A DNA stretch of 64,000 nt from Paenibacillus xylanivorans (lineage in GTDB: Bacteria; Bacillota; Bacilli; Paenibacillales; Paenibacillaceae): NCBI RefSeq assembly GCF_001280595.1, contig NZ_LITU01000081.1, positions 304,461 to 368,460 on the forward strand. The letters run 5' to 3'. Every line of letters begins with the position of its first letter. Within the stretch, counting starts at the first letter, position 1. The notes under the pieces are model-generated. The model saw only the letters and a program-made list of their open reading frames with translations. It did no database searches and was not told the origin of the DNA. Below, piece after piece: positions 36,967 to 45,983 of the stretch. Position numbers and translations under genes: made by a program.

Positions 36967-38199
36967 CTAAAGCCTCACAGGTGGTTCATAGTAGTCGCTG
37001 TACATCATGCGTGTATCGATGTGTTTGCAGGCGAGTGCGTATGCTGCCTGAGCTTGTACATCCAGCTCCAACTGGTTATGGACAAAGGTCGATGGTTTCA
37101 GCAGAACAGGCAAAGAAGCCGTCTTTTTCATGTGTTTCAAGAGGCTCTGCCCTTGTGCGTTAAACCCTAGCACCCGAAGGTATGCTGGCCCTTCAGCCAG
37201 TTTCTCGGGTGAACACTCGGCCTTGGTATGATTTAGCAGTATATGGGTCAGCATGCGCTGCAGCTTTGTGCGTGTGTACCTTTTCGTCTTGAGCGCGTTC
37301 AGCAACGCTTCGACTGAAGGCTCTGGCAGCTGAGCAAGCGTGCGGCTCAGCCGGTGCTCGAGTCCTTCCGTGACCTCGGCGATCTGCTCCAGCTCGGAGG
37401 CACGGCGTGTGGCCGCAATGTGCAGCAGCGGCTGCGCAAAGCGCTCCCAGTGCACGGGAGCGCGCCCTTCCTGCCATTCGCGTCGAAGAATGGCAAGGGT
37501 TGCCGCCGGCACGTATGGTGCGGCGGCTTCGGGCCCGTCCGCCAACAGCAGGCGGCGGACGGCGGTTGCACTGGCGATCGCCCCCGGTCCGGGCGTCGCC
37601 TCGTGATACGCGGCACCGGTACGCGCCGCCGTAAAGGGCTTGATCGCGCTGCCTAGCCGTTCCAGCGCGATCAGGTAGTGCAGCCCAAGCGAATTGTTGG
37701 GCTGCCCCAGCAGTGCAGCGGCGTCGTCCGCATCGACGCCGCCAGGCGCCAGTGCTGCCGCCGCACCTGCGTACGCGGCGGGGTAGCTGGCGCCTTCCCG
37801 CAGGCGGCGCGCGATATCCTCGCGCAGCCCTGCGGGCTCCACAGCCAGCACGCGCGCAATGCGCTGCAGGCTGTCCAGGTCGCCGGACTCGCTGCCGAAG
37901 CAGAGCGAGTCTACAGCGCCGGTGCGGTGCAGCAGCGAAACCGCACCAAAAGCGAACCACTCGGCCGGTTGTACAGCATAAGCAACCGGCAGTTCAACCA
38001 CAAGATCGGCGCCAGCATGCAGCGCCATCTCGGTGCGTACCCTTTTGCCCACGATGGCGGGTTCGCCGCGTTGGAGGAAAGGGCCGCTCATCACAGCCAC
38101 AACAACATCTGCTCCACTGAGCCGTCTGGCTTCAGTCAGATGGTAGACATGTCCATTATGTAAAGGGTTATATTCAACAATGACGCCAACGGCTTTCAT
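36967..38199 (-). CDS. tmcAL: tRNA(Met) cytidine acetate ligase
   Basis: TmcAL (YlbM) activates acetate with ATP to make N4-acetylcytidine at the wobble position of elongator tRNA-Met. The 410-residue protein has the nucleotidyltransferase HNGH motif (14-17) after VIVEYNP, MSGPFLQRGEPAIV and the NNSLGLHYL block. ATG 38199 has AAAGGAG about 11 bases upstream. The middle of the gene (about 37340-37960) is much richer in GC than its ends and codes for an Ala-rich stretch. It is convergent with ylbL. Confidence 0.92.
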   Translation of the reverse strand: MKAVGVIVEYNPLHNGHVYHLTEARRLSGADVVVAVMSGPFLQRGEPAIVGKRVRTEMALHAGADLVVELPVAYAVQPAEWFAFGAVSLLHRTGAVDSLCFGSESGDLDSLQRIARVLAVEPAGLREDIARRLREGASYPAAYAGAAAALAPGGVDADDAAALLGQPNNSLGLHYLIALERLGSAIKPFTAARTGAAYHEATPGPGAIASATAVRRLLLADGPEAAAPYVPAATLAILRREWQEGRAPVHWERFAQPLLHIAATRRASELEQIAEVTEGLEHRLSRTLAQLPEPSVEALLNALKTKRYTRTKLQRMLTHILLNHTKAECSPEKLAEGPAYLRVLGFNAQGQSLLKHMKKTASLPVLLKPSTFVHNQLELDVQAQAAYALACKHIDTRMMYSDYYEPPVRL

Positions 38200-38287
38200 A
38201 TGGGAACACGCTCCTTTCGGTAATAATACAATTAGGAAGAACTTCTTCACTTCCTGGCCCGATAACATACGAGCTCATCTTGTTCCA

Positions 38288-38317
38288 TAATAGGACATGG
38301 ATACACCTTTGTTCAAA
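38288..38317 (-). promoter_or_regulatory. Probable tmcAL promoter
   Basis: On the minus strand, TTGAAC (38312-38317), an 18-base spacer and TATTAT (38288-38293). Confidence 0.45.
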
Positions 38318-38489
38318 TCATAAAGCAATATAATAAAACGAAATAGACACGAATTCTTCTCATGGATAGAGCCCAAACCTGCTATCAAAATGCATGACTT
38401 GTAGTTTAGCCTATAGTAAGCCTATAATGTACCAGAGATTGAATGCGGTTCGGGATCTTCATTTTCTAAAGGGTGTAAAGTTAAAAGTG

Positions 38490-38519
38490 TTGACAAACGT
38501 CTTGGAAAATCGGTATAAT
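38490..38519 (+). promoter_or_regulatory. Strong SigA promoter of yceD-rpmF
   Basis: TTGACA (38490-38495), an 18-base spacer and TATAAT (38514-38519), both perfect hexamers. The leader before yceD is about 155 bases. Between 38200 and 38683 I see only this promoter and the divergent tmcAL promoter; there is no gene. Confidence 0.8.
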
Positions 38520-38683
38520 GATTTTTGTTTGTTAAGTCAATTTCATAATACTTTTAACGATGATTCGTCAGAATACATACAGTCAGGAATATGATGTGTT
38601 GCAAGAGTCAGGCTTGACCTGTATAACTGTCGTAAGGCGTTTAACTTTAATTATGAGATTGGTTTCGTTTGGAGTGATGGGAA

Positions 38684-39190
38684 ATGTTAATGCCATTTCG
38701 CAAAGTGGCTACCAGTGACCGACCCCTGCAGTTCAATGAACAGTGGGATATAAAGGAACTGGTTTCTAACCGACAGGATATCACAGCCGTTACCCCGTTG
38801 ACTGCAGATTTATCTGCAGAGTATACAGAGGGCGACGTTGTGGATGTTCATGGCAAACTGACAGCAGGAGTGGACATGTTATGCTCCCGATGTCTCAAGC
38901 CGATTAATGAACATTTTCATATTGATTTTCATGAGCAATTCAAGCAGGGGAAACAGCCAGAGGAATTGCCCGAAGACGACGATACTTTCTACGTGGATGG
39001 AGAGAGCGTTGATCTGAAAGGTTATGCCGAGGAAGCTTTTCTGCTGGATCTTCCGTTTATACCGCTATGCAGCGATACATGCAAAGGGTTATGCCCCAAG
39101 TGTGGCCATGAGCTGAACGAAGGTGACTGCGGTTGTGATAACCAAGTTATCGATCCGCGGCTTGCAGGGCTCAAGGATTTTTTTAAATGA
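38684..39190 (+). CDS. YceD family protein (DUF177)
   Basis: The 168-residue protein belongs to the family needed for normal 23S rRNA levels in bacteria and plants. It shows the DUF177 core (CSRCLKPINEHFHIDFHEQF, VDLKGYAEEAFLLDLPFIPLC) and two Cys clusters near the C-terminus (CSDTCKGLCPKCGHELN; DCGC), likely zinc-binding. GGAGTG precedes ATG 38684. It is always paired with rpmF, whose gene starts 68 bases downstream. It corresponds to ylbN of Bacillus. Confidence 0.9.
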   Translation: MLMPFRKVATSDRPLQFNEQWDIKELVSNRQDITAVTPLTADLSAEYTEGDVVDVHGKLTAGVDMLCSRCLKPINEHFHIDFHEQFKQGKQPEELPEDDDTFYVDGESVDLKGYAEEAFLLDLPFIPLCSDTCKGLCPKCGHELNEGDCGCDNQVIDPRLAGLKDFFK

Positions 39191-39258
39191 GCATGAGTGA
39201 AAATCGAACATTGTAACAACTACCTGCAAAGGTTGATTTTGATAAGGAGGTGGGAATA

Positions 39259-39432
39259 ATGGCAGTACCTCAACGGAGAACGTCCAAGACGCGTCGCGAC
39301 AAACGTCGCACTCACTTTAAATTGGCTGTACCGGGTATGGTGAAATGTGAACAATGTGGCGAACTTAAACTTAGTCACCACGTGTGCAAAGTGTGCGGAA
39401 CGTACAAAGCAAGAGAGATCATCTCTCAATAA
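39259..39432 (+). CDS. rpmF: 50S ribosomal protein L32
   Basis: L32 is a small zinc-ribbon protein of the large subunit. The 57-residue sequence starts AVPQRRTSKTRRDKRRTH and carries both CxxC pairs (CEQCG and CKVCG), so this is the zinc-containing form. AAGGAGGTGGG precedes ATG 39259 by about 5 bases. Confidence 0.97.
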   Translation: MAVPQRRTSKTRRDKRRTHFKLAVPGMVKCEQCGELKLSHHVCKVCGTYKAREIISQ

Positions 39433-39444
39433 TAGCTAGACATC

Positions 39445-39482
39445 AAGTAGCACTTCATTTCGATGAGGTGCTACTTTTTTTA
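39445..39482 (+). terminator. Terminator after rpmF
   Basis: AAGTAGCACTTCAT pairs with ATGAGGTGCTACTT around a TTCG loop, then seven T's. Confidence 0.9.
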
Positions 39483-39649
39483 GACTGTAACATCGCAAGA
39501 TTGACCACCCCTACCTGTATTCTATCTCCTTGAATTTAATTCAAAAAAACGATTTTCATATTTTAGTAATGCACCGTACTGGCTGTGTTCGGGACTGTAA
39601 AGCCAGACTCTACAAGGCGGGATTGTTTTTGTTCAGCCAGCCTTTCTTT

Positions 39650-39693
39650 TTGACACGGGATGAGATATACTATAGTTTAGTACCAGGTTCTAA
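39650..39693 (+). promoter_or_regulatory. fapR promoter with FapR operator
   Basis: TTGACA (39650-39655) and TATAGT (39671-39676), with an adjacent 17-base site TTAGTACCAGGTTCTAA (39677-39693). The site closely matches the known FapR box (TTAGTACCTGATACTAA-like). FapR bound here would block its own operon until malonyl-CoA releases it. The rest of 39483-39827 shows no gene. Confidence 0.8.
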
Positions 39694-39827
39694 GATTTGA
39701 CGTTACATAAACATGAGCCATGATTCGTGTGAGAACGACCCTGCTGAACAGGGATGCAACTATAGAAGCACGTGGAAGAATGTTGAACTGACCGGATCGG
39801 GCGGTTCCTTAAACGATACAGCGGGGG

Positions 39828-40430
39828 GTGTCAGGCATCGAACGTGTACCGAAGAGACAGAGGCAGCAGCAGTTGACCAAAATGATCGAAGACAACCCGT
39901 TTGTGACGGATCAGGAACTTACACGCCAATTGAAGGTGAGTATTCAGACGATTCGTCTCGACAGGCTTGAGCTTGGGATTCCCGAGCTGCGAGAGCGGAT
40001 GAAGCTGATGGCCGAGCGTTCCTACGATCAGGTGCGCTCCTTGCCCCTGCATGAGATTATCGGTGATATTGTGGACTTGCAGCTGGACAAGAGCGGCATT
40101 TCATTGTTTGAAATTAAGGAAGAACACGTATTTTCGAGAACGGGCATCGCTCGGGGGCACTATGTATTTGCACAGGCCAATTCCCTTGCAGTAGCGGTTA
40201 TCAATGATGAGATCGCTTTGACGGCTTCCGCAGACATTCGTTTTGTCCGTTCGGTTCATTTGGGAGAGAAATGTATTGCGAAGGCATATGTGAGATCGAT
40301 CCCGGGTCAAAAGGGTAAAGCGAAAGTGGAAGTTTTTACTTACGTGGGTGAAGAAATGGTGTTTCAAGGCAACTTTGTAATCTACCATTCAGGTGGAGAA
40401 GACAGCGTAGAAGGAGGTCATATGGAATGA
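39828..40430 (+). CDS. fapR: Fatty acid and phospholipid synthesis repressor FapR
   Basis: FapR represses lipid synthesis genes and is released by malonyl-CoA. The 200-residue protein has an N-terminal HTH (FVTDQELTRQLKVSIQTIRLDRLELGIPELRERMK split over residues 25-60) and a C-terminal hot-dog sensor domain (ARGHYVFAQANSLAVAVI). GTG 39828 is preceded at once by a G-run; no better start is in range, and the next residues fit FapR. It overlaps plsX by 4 bases (ATGA), giving coupled translation. Confidence 0.95.
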   Translation: MSGIERVPKRQRQQQLTKMIEDNPFVTDQELTRQLKVSIQTIRLDRLELGIPELRERMKLMAERSYDQVRSLPLHEIIGDIVDLQLDKSGISLFEIKEEHVFSRTGIARGHYVFAQANSLAVAVINDEIALTASADIRFVRSVHLGEKCIAKAYVRSIPGQKGKAKVEVFTYVGEEMVFQGNFVIYHSGGEDSVEGGHME

Positions 40431-41422
40431 AAATCGTCATTGATGCCATGGGAGGCGATAACGCACCTGCGGCAACAGTAGAAGGCGCGATCGCCGCAGC
40501 TACGGAATGGGCGGATACACAGATCGTTCTGGTCGGCGATGAAGCCAAGCTGGAACCTCTTCTAAGTAAGTCAGGCGCTAAACCTGCCAATCTGACGGTT
40601 CGGCATGCTTCCGAAGTGATTGGTTCGGATGATGAGCCAGTGAAGGCTGTCCGGCGCAAAAAGGATGCCTCCATGGTAGTCGCAGGCCGGATGTTGAAGG
40701 AAGGCGAAGCAGATGCCATGATCTCTGCGGGCAATACCGGAGCGCTGATGACAGCCGGATTGCTTGTGGTTGGTCGTATGGAAGGCATTGAGCGCCCGGC
40801 ACTTGCGCCCATGATTCCAACGATCGATGATGTGGGTGTACTGGCACTTGATCTCGGCGCGAATATGGATGCGAAACCGGAACACCTTGCACAGTATGGT
40901 CTGATGGGCAGCTTGTATCGGCAAAAAGTGCAGGGAATTGCGTCGCCAAGAGTTGGCCTGCTCAATGTGGGGACGGAGCCTGGTAAGGGGAATGAGTTGA
41001 CCAAACATGCATATCCTTTGCTGGAGCAACTTCCGATCCGTTTTGTTGGTAACGTAGAGGCACGTGACGTGCTTACAGGTGCGTGTGATGTGCTTGTATG
41101 TGATGGGTTTGCCGGAAATATATTGCTGAAATCGCTCGAAGGCACAGCAGGTGCCATTTTCGCTCTGCTTAAGGAACAATTCTCATCGTCGCTCAAAAGT
41201 AAACTGGCTGCCGCTGTGCTCATGCCTGAGCTGCGTGGTTTGAAACGGAAACTGGATTATACCGAGCATGGTGGTGCACCGCTCCTCGGTTTGAGCAGAC
41301 TTGTGGTGAAAAGTCATGGATCGGCTGATGGCAATGCCATCAAAAATGCTGTGCGCCAAGCACGGATTGCAGTACAGAACCAGCTGGTGGAGAGCATATC
41401 TAAGGAAATTAGCGGGAAGTGA
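40427..41422 (+). CDS. plsX: Phosphate acyltransferase PlsX
   Basis: PlsX turns acyl-ACP into acyl-phosphate for phospholipid synthesis at the membrane. The 331-residue protein shows IVIDAMGGDNAP at the start, MISAGNTGALM, and GNVEARDVLTGACDVLVCDGF. GAAGGAGGTCAT lies within the fapR end and supports ATG 40427. Fixed order fapR-plsX is as in Bacillus. Confidence 0.96.
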   Translation: MKIVIDAMGGDNAPAATVEGAIAAATEWADTQIVLVGDEAKLEPLLSKSGAKPANLTVRHASEVIGSDDEPVKAVRRKKDASMVVAGRMLKEGEADAMISAGNTGALMTAGLLVVGRMEGIERPALAPMIPTIDDVGVLALDLGANMDAKPEHLAQYGLMGSLYRQKVQGIASPRVGLLNVGTEPGKGNELTKHAYPLLEQLPIRFVGNVEARDVLTGACDVLVCDGFAGNILLKSLEGTAGAIFALLKEQFSSSLKSKLAAAVLMPELRGLKRKLDYTEHGGAPLLGLSRLVVKSHGSADGNAIKNAVRQARIAVQNQLVESISKEISGK

Positions 41423-41430
41423 GTGACGAC

Positions 41431-42420
41431 ATGAATAATTTGCGCCCGGTAGGGGTTATCGGTACAGGTAAATATGTACCTGAGAAAATTTTGACAAACA
41501 GCGATTTGGAAAAAATGGTTGATACGAATGATGAATGGATCGTCAGTCGTACTGGAATCAAGGAGCGTCACATTGCTGCACCGGATCAGGCAACTTCGGA
41601 TCTGGCATATGAGGCGGCCATCAAAGCACTTGAATCTGCTGGCATGACTGGCAGTGATCTTGATCTGATTATTGTGGCAACCATTACACCGGATTCTTCG
41701 TTCCCATCTACTGCTTGTATTTTACAAGATAAGCTTGGTGCAAAGGGCGCTGCGGCATTTGACTTGTCTGCTGCTTGCTCTGGATTTGTATATGGTCTGG
41801 CAACAGCAACGAGCTTCATCCAAAGTGGTATGTACAACAATGCACTTGTTATTGGTGCAGATTGCTTGTCTCGCATTACTGACTACACTGACCGTAATAC
41901 TTGTGTGCTGTTTGGCGATGGCGCGGGCGCGGTTATCGTTGGTGAAGTGCCGGAAGGCCGTGGGTTCAAATCATTCGATCTCGGAGCCGAAGGTGCGGGC
42001 GGAAGCCTGCTTCAAATGGAAGGCGGAGGTTCACGTCTGCCTGCATCCGCAGAAACGGTTGAGAACAAAAAACATTACATTTACATGAATGGCCGTGAAG
42101 TGTTTAAATTTGCAGTACGGGTGATGGGTACAGCGACAATCGAAGTACTGCGCAAGGCGGGTCTAGAACGTACGGACGTGGATCTGTTTGTTCCTCACCA
42201 AGCGAATATCCGGATTATCCAATCTGCAATGCAGCGACTCGAGCTTCCTGAAGAGAAAGTTGTAGTCAACGTGGATAAATACGCGAACACATCAGCAGCT
42301 TCCATTCCGCTTGCTCTGGTAGAAGCTGCTGAAGAAGGCCGCATGAAAGCCGGAGATACCGTTCTAATGGTTGGTTTTGGCGGCGGATTGACGTGGGGCG
42401 CATCGGTACTCGTTTGGTAA
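41431..42420 (+). CDS. fabH: Beta-ketoacyl-ACP synthase III
   Basis: FabH starts fatty acid synthesis by joining an acyl-CoA (often branched in Bacilli) to malonyl-ACP. The 329-residue protein has the catalytic triad Cys116 (SAACSGF), His256 (PHQANIR) and Asn286 (YANTSAAS), plus VGFGGGLTWGA at the end. ATG 41431 fits the family start; a GTG at 41419 overlaps the plsX stop. In Bacillus subtilis fabH lies elsewhere, so its place between plsX and fabD follows the Paenibacillus/Clostridium style. Confidence 0.95.
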   Translation: MNNLRPVGVIGTGKYVPEKILTNSDLEKMVDTNDEWIVSRTGIKERHIAAPDQATSDLAYEAAIKALESAGMTGSDLDLIIVATITPDSSFPSTACILQDKLGAKGAAAFDLSAACSGFVYGLATATSFIQSGMYNNALVIGADCLSRITDYTDRNTCVLFGDGAGAVIVGEVPEGRGFKSFDLGAEGAGGSLLQMEGGGSRLPASAETVENKKHYIYMNGREVFKFAVRVMGTATIEVLRKAGLERTDVDLFVPHQANIRIIQSAMQRLELPEEKVVVNVDKYANTSAASIPLALVEAAEEGRMKAGDTVLMVGFGGGLTWGASVLVW

Positions 42421-42447
42421 ACTAGACAGCTGGGAGAGATGAATGGG

Positions 42448-43380
42448 ATGGGTAAAATAGCATTTGTATTTCCCGGACAGGGATCGCAGACTGTAGGCAT
42501 GGCTAAGGACGCGTATGAGTCTGTGCCTGCGGCAACAGAGATTTTCCGCACAGCAGATGAAGCGCTGGGTTTCTCGCTGAGTAACCTTGTTTTTGAGGGT
42601 CCAGAGACCGAGTTGAAACAGACATCGAATACACAACCGGCTCTGCTGACAGCAAGTATTGCATTGCTTGAGGCTTTTAAAGAAAAAGGAATTCAGCCTG
42701 ATTATACGGCCGGACACAGTCTGGGTGAATACAGTGCACTGGTCGCGGCGGGCGTTCTTTCGTTCGCGGATGCAGTAAGCATTGTGCGGGCACGTGGTCA
42801 ATATATGGAACTGGCTGTACCTGGTGGACAGGGTGCGATGGCTGCAGTATTGGGTGCGGATCGGGAAGCGCTGGGGGTGCTTTGCCGGGACGTATCCGAA
42901 AGTGGTCATGCAGTTGAACTCGCCAACATAAACTGCCCGGGACAAATCGTGATTTCCGGTGTGAAGGAAGGGGTAGCTGCTGTCGCTGAACGGGTCAAGG
43001 AAGCGGGCGGCAAACGTACCATTACACTTGAAGTAAGCGGTCCGTTCCATTCTTCCTTAATGAAGGATGCAGCAGAGAAGCTGGCCGAGAAACTGAAAAC
43101 TGTTTCGTTCTCACATGGAACGGTCCCTGTAGTTGCGAATGTGACTGCAAGACCAGTGAAGGACGGTAAGGTGCAGGATTTATTGACAGCTCAGGTCTAT
43201 TCTCCGGTTTTATGGGAAGACAGTGTGACATGGCTTATTGAGCAAGGTGTGGACACCTTTATCGAGATTGGTTCTGGCAGTGTGTTAACAGGTTTGATTA
43301 AAAAAACAGATAAAACCGTTAAACTGTACAATGTGAACAGTCTTGAGACGCTCGAAGCAACGGCAGCTGCACTAATCTGA
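42448..43380 (+). CDS. fabD: Malonyl-CoA:ACP transacylase
   Basis: FabD loads malonate onto ACP. The 310-residue protein begins with FVFPGQGSQ, has the nucleophile Ser91 in GHSLGEYSAL and the catalytic His201 in SGPFHSSLM. GGGAGAG ends 9 bases before ATG 42448, which is preferred to ATG 42439. It is followed by fabG after 37 bases in the same operon. Confidence 0.95.
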   Translation: MGKIAFVFPGQGSQTVGMAKDAYESVPAATEIFRTADEALGFSLSNLVFEGPETELKQTSNTQPALLTASIALLEAFKEKGIQPDYTAGHSLGEYSALVAAGVLSFADAVSIVRARGQYMELAVPGGQGAMAAVLGADREALGVLCRDVSESGHAVELANINCPGQIVISGVKEGVAAVAERVKEAGGKRTITLEVSGPFHSSLMKDAAEKLAEKLKTVSFSHGTVPVVANVTARPVKDGKVQDLLTAQVYSPVLWEDSVTWLIEQGVDTFIEIGSGSVLTGLIKKTDKTVKLYNVNSLETLEATAAALI

Positions 43381-43417
43381 TTAACCATGATTAGATTTGG
43401 GGAAAGGAGGAATGATT

Positions 43418-44167
43418 ATGTCTAAACCATTACAAGGCAAAAATGCGCTCGTTACCGGTGCATCCCGTGGCATTGGGCGCAGTATTGCGCTCGCTTTGGC
43501 CGAGGCAGGCGCCAATGTGGCCGTGAATTATGCGGGCAGTCAAGCAGCAGCTGAGGAAGTAGCGGAAGCGATTCGTGCCAAAGGTGCTCAGGCAATTACG
43601 ATCCAAGCGAATGTGGGCCAGATGGACGAAGCCGAACAAATGGTCAAAGCTACGATTGAAGCGTGGGGCAACGTTGATATTCTTGTCAACAATGCTGGAA
43701 TTACCCGTGATAATCTGATCATGCGTATGAAAGAAGAGGAATTCGATCAGGTAATCGAAACCAATCTCAAAGGGGTGTTTAACTGCCTTAAGGCGGTTAC
43801 GCGTCCAATGATGAAGCAACGGTCTGGAAGAATCATCAATATCTCCTCTGTTGTGGGTGTGCTCGGAAATGCTGGACAAGCCAACTATGTTGCTGCCAAG
43901 GCAGGGGTCATCGGTTTGACGAAGGCATCTGCACGTGAGCTTGCCTCTCGCGGCATCACAGTTAACTGTGTTGCACCAGGATTTATTGAGACCGATATGA
44001 CGAAGGAATTGTCCCAAGAGATTGTGGACAACATGTTGAATGGTATTCCGTTGTCCCGTCTGGGCCAGCCGGATGAAATCGCCGGTGTTGTCACGTTCCT
44101 GGCTTCAGAAGCTTCATCTTATATGACAGGGCAGACACTGCATGTTGATGGTGGCATGTACATGTAA
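43418..44167 (+). CDS. fabG: 3-oxoacyl-ACP reductase
   Basis: FabG reduces 3-ketoacyl-ACP with NADPH. The 249-residue short-chain dehydrogenase has TGASRGIG (13-20), NNAG, and the catalytic Ser144, Tyr157 and Lys161 (YVAAK), with the C-terminal GQTLHVDGGMYM. AAAGGAGG ends 7 bases before ATG 43418; ATG 43412 is too close. Confidence 0.95.
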   Translation: MSKPLQGKNALVTGASRGIGRSIALALAEAGANVAVNYAGSQAAAEEVAEAIRAKGAQAITIQANVGQMDEAEQMVKATIEAWGNVDILVNNAGITRDNLIMRMKEEEFDQVIETNLKGVFNCLKAVTRPMMKQRSGRIINISSVVGVLGNAGQANYVAAKAGVIGLTKASARELASRGITVNCVAPGFIETDMTKELSQEIVDNMLNGIPLSRLGQPDEIAGVVTFLASEASSYMTGQTLHVDGGMYM

Positions 44168-44318
44168 TTCTTCCCGGACTTGAACAATAGTCGGGGAACA
44201 GGCGCTGGACGATCCGAAATGCCGGAAAAAGGCCGGGTTCCCCGGCCGGGAGCCGCATATGTCTTCTATGGCATTTTGCCTGCGATTCTCGTATAATACC
44301 AAGGAGGAGGTGAACCGG

Positions 44319-44552
44319 ATGTCCGATGTATTGGAGCGTGTAAAACGCATCGTCGTCGACCGCTTGGGCGCAGACGAAGCTGAAGTTACACTTGAAGCAT
44401 CTTTCAAAGAAGATTTGGGTGCTGATTCTTTGGATGTAGTGGAATTGGTCATGGAATTGGAAGATGAATTCGATTTGGAAATCTCTGATGAAGATGCAGA
44501 AAAAATCACGACCGTAGGTGAAGTTGTAAACTACATACAATCTCATACCTAA
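44319..44552 (+). CDS. acpP: Acyl carrier protein
   Basis: The 77-residue acidic carrier has the DSLDVVELVMELED helix; Ser37 takes the phosphopantetheine arm. A very strong AAGGAGGAGGTGA precedes ATG 44319. Between fabG and acpP (151 bases) lie a GC-rich hairpin (44231-44247) without U tract and a TATAAT at 44292-44297 with no good -35, so a separate acpP promoter is only possible. Confidence 0.96.
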   Translation: MSDVLERVKRIVVDRLGADEAEVTLEASFKEDLGADSLDVVELVMELEDEFDLEISDEDAEKITTVGEVVNYIQSHT

Positions 44553-44561
44553 AGTCAATTC

Positions 44562-44597
44562 AGTCCCGCTCCTGTTTTCGAACAGGCGGGACTTCTC
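44562..44597 (+). terminator. Partial terminator or attenuator between acpP and fabF
   Basis: AGTCCCGCTCCTGTT pairs with AACAGGCGGGACT around a TTCG loop, followed by a mixed T-rich stretch. It probably sets acpP mRNA in excess over the following genes. Confidence 0.55.
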
Positions 44598-44731
44598 ATC
44601 ATTCATTGGTTTTTCTCATTCCGTAAGAGGCGCCGGTCAAATGGATCTTCGGATCTGCTTGGCTAGACGTCTGCTTGCGGATATTCCCACAAAATACTTG
44701 CGTAATGCAGTCGATATAGAGGTGAGTCGGT

Positions 44732-45970
44732 TTGAAACAAAGAGTTGTAATTACCGGAATGGGCGTAATGACATCGCTCGGAAAAGATTTGGAAACGTTC
44801 TGGGGCAGTTTAATGGCAGGCAAGTCCGGAATCTCTCAGATTGAGGCGTTTGATGTAAGTGAATACACTACTCAAATTGCAGCCGAGATCAAGGATTTCA
44901 ACCCGGAAGAGTACATGGATCGCAAAGATGCACGTAAAATGGACCGTTTTGTTCAGTTCGCTGTAGCAGCTGGTTTCAAAGCCGTTGAAGACAGTGGTCT
45001 GAAAATTGACGAGAACATTGATGCAGAACGTTTCGGTGTGTCGATCGGATCGGGTATCGGTGGATTGGGTACTTGGGAAGACCAACATAATGCATTGTTG
45101 CAAAAGGGTCCTAAACGTGTAAGCCCATTTTTCATTCCGATGATGATCTCCAACATGGCTTCTGGCCAAATGTCGATATCTCTCGGGGCAAAAGGTCCTA
45201 ACATCAACGTGGTAACAGCCTGTGCTACAGGAACGCACTCCATTGGAGATTCCTTCAAGCTGATTGCAAACGGTGATGCGGATGCGATGATTTGTGGCGG
45301 AGCGGAAGCAACCATTAGACCAACCGGTCTGGCTGGGTTCTGTGCGATGCGTGCCATGTCTACACGTAATGATGATCCGGCTAAGTCGAGCCGTCCTTTT
45401 GATACAGAACGTGACGGGTTTGTTATGGGCGAGGGCGCGGGTGTTTTGATCCTTGAATCACTTGAACATGCACAAAAACGTGGTGCCCGTATTTATGGAG
45501 AAGTAATTGGTTACGGTCTCACAGGTGATGCACATCACATGACAGAACCTGATCCGGATGGAGCAGCTCGTTGTATGAAGATGGCATTGCGTAATGCGGG
45601 AATCGAACCAGAAGAAGTGGATTATATCAATGCACACGGAACATCAACACCTGTAGGTGACAGATCCGAAACGCTTGCGATCAAAAAAGCGTTTGGCGAT
45701 CATGCGTACAAGCTTGCGGTGAGTTCGACCAAATCGATGACAGGTCATATGCTTGGTGCTGCTGGTGGCGTGGAAGCCGTAATCTGCGGATTATCGCTGA
45801 CACATCAGACGCTTGCTCCAACAATCAACCTGGAAAATCAAGACCCGGAATGTGATCTGGACTATGTTCCAAACGTTCCACGTCAAACTAAAGTCAATAT
45901 TGCCATGTCCAATTCATTTGGGTTCGGCGGTCACAATGCCACCATTATTCTCAAAAAATTTGAAGCATAA
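44732..45970 (+). CDS. fabF: Beta-ketoacyl-ACP synthase II
   Basis: FabF extends acyl chains with malonyl-ACP. The 412-residue protein has catalytic Cys164 (VTACATGTHS), His302 (NAHGTSTPVGD), Lys334 and His339 (STKSMTGHMLGAAGG). The start is TTG 44732, with GAGGTGA 6 bases upstream and the normal family N-terminus KQRVVITGMG. It ends 13 bases before rnc. Confidence 0.95.
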   Translation: MKQRVVITGMGVMTSLGKDLETFWGSLMAGKSGISQIEAFDVSEYTTQIAAEIKDFNPEEYMDRKDARKMDRFVQFAVAAGFKAVEDSGLKIDENIDAERFGVSIGSGIGGLGTWEDQHNALLQKGPKRVSPFFIPMMISNMASGQMSISLGAKGPNINVVTACATGTHSIGDSFKLIANGDADAMICGGAEATIRPTGLAGFCAMRAMSTRNDDPAKSSRPFDTERDGFVMGEGAGVLILESLEHAQKRGARIYGEVIGYGLTGDAHHMTEPDPDGAARCMKMALRNAGIEPEEVDYINAHGTSTPVGDRSETLAIKKAFGDHAYKLAVSSTKSMTGHMLGAAGGVEAVICGLSLTHQTLAPTINLENQDPECDLDYVPNVPRQTKVNIAMSNSFGFGGHNATIILKKFEA

Positions 45971-45983
45971 GGGGCTAGTTCGT

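Noticed and set aside
37193..37960. Long Arg- and Cys-rich frame on the minus strand inside tmcAL, and similar ones on the plus strand
   Set aside because: They come from the GC-rich composition of tmcAL; the tmcAL frame has clear family motifs and these do not.
44231..44247. GC-rich hairpin between fabG and acpP as a terminator
   Set aside because: No U tract follows, and fab genes are normally co-transcribed here.
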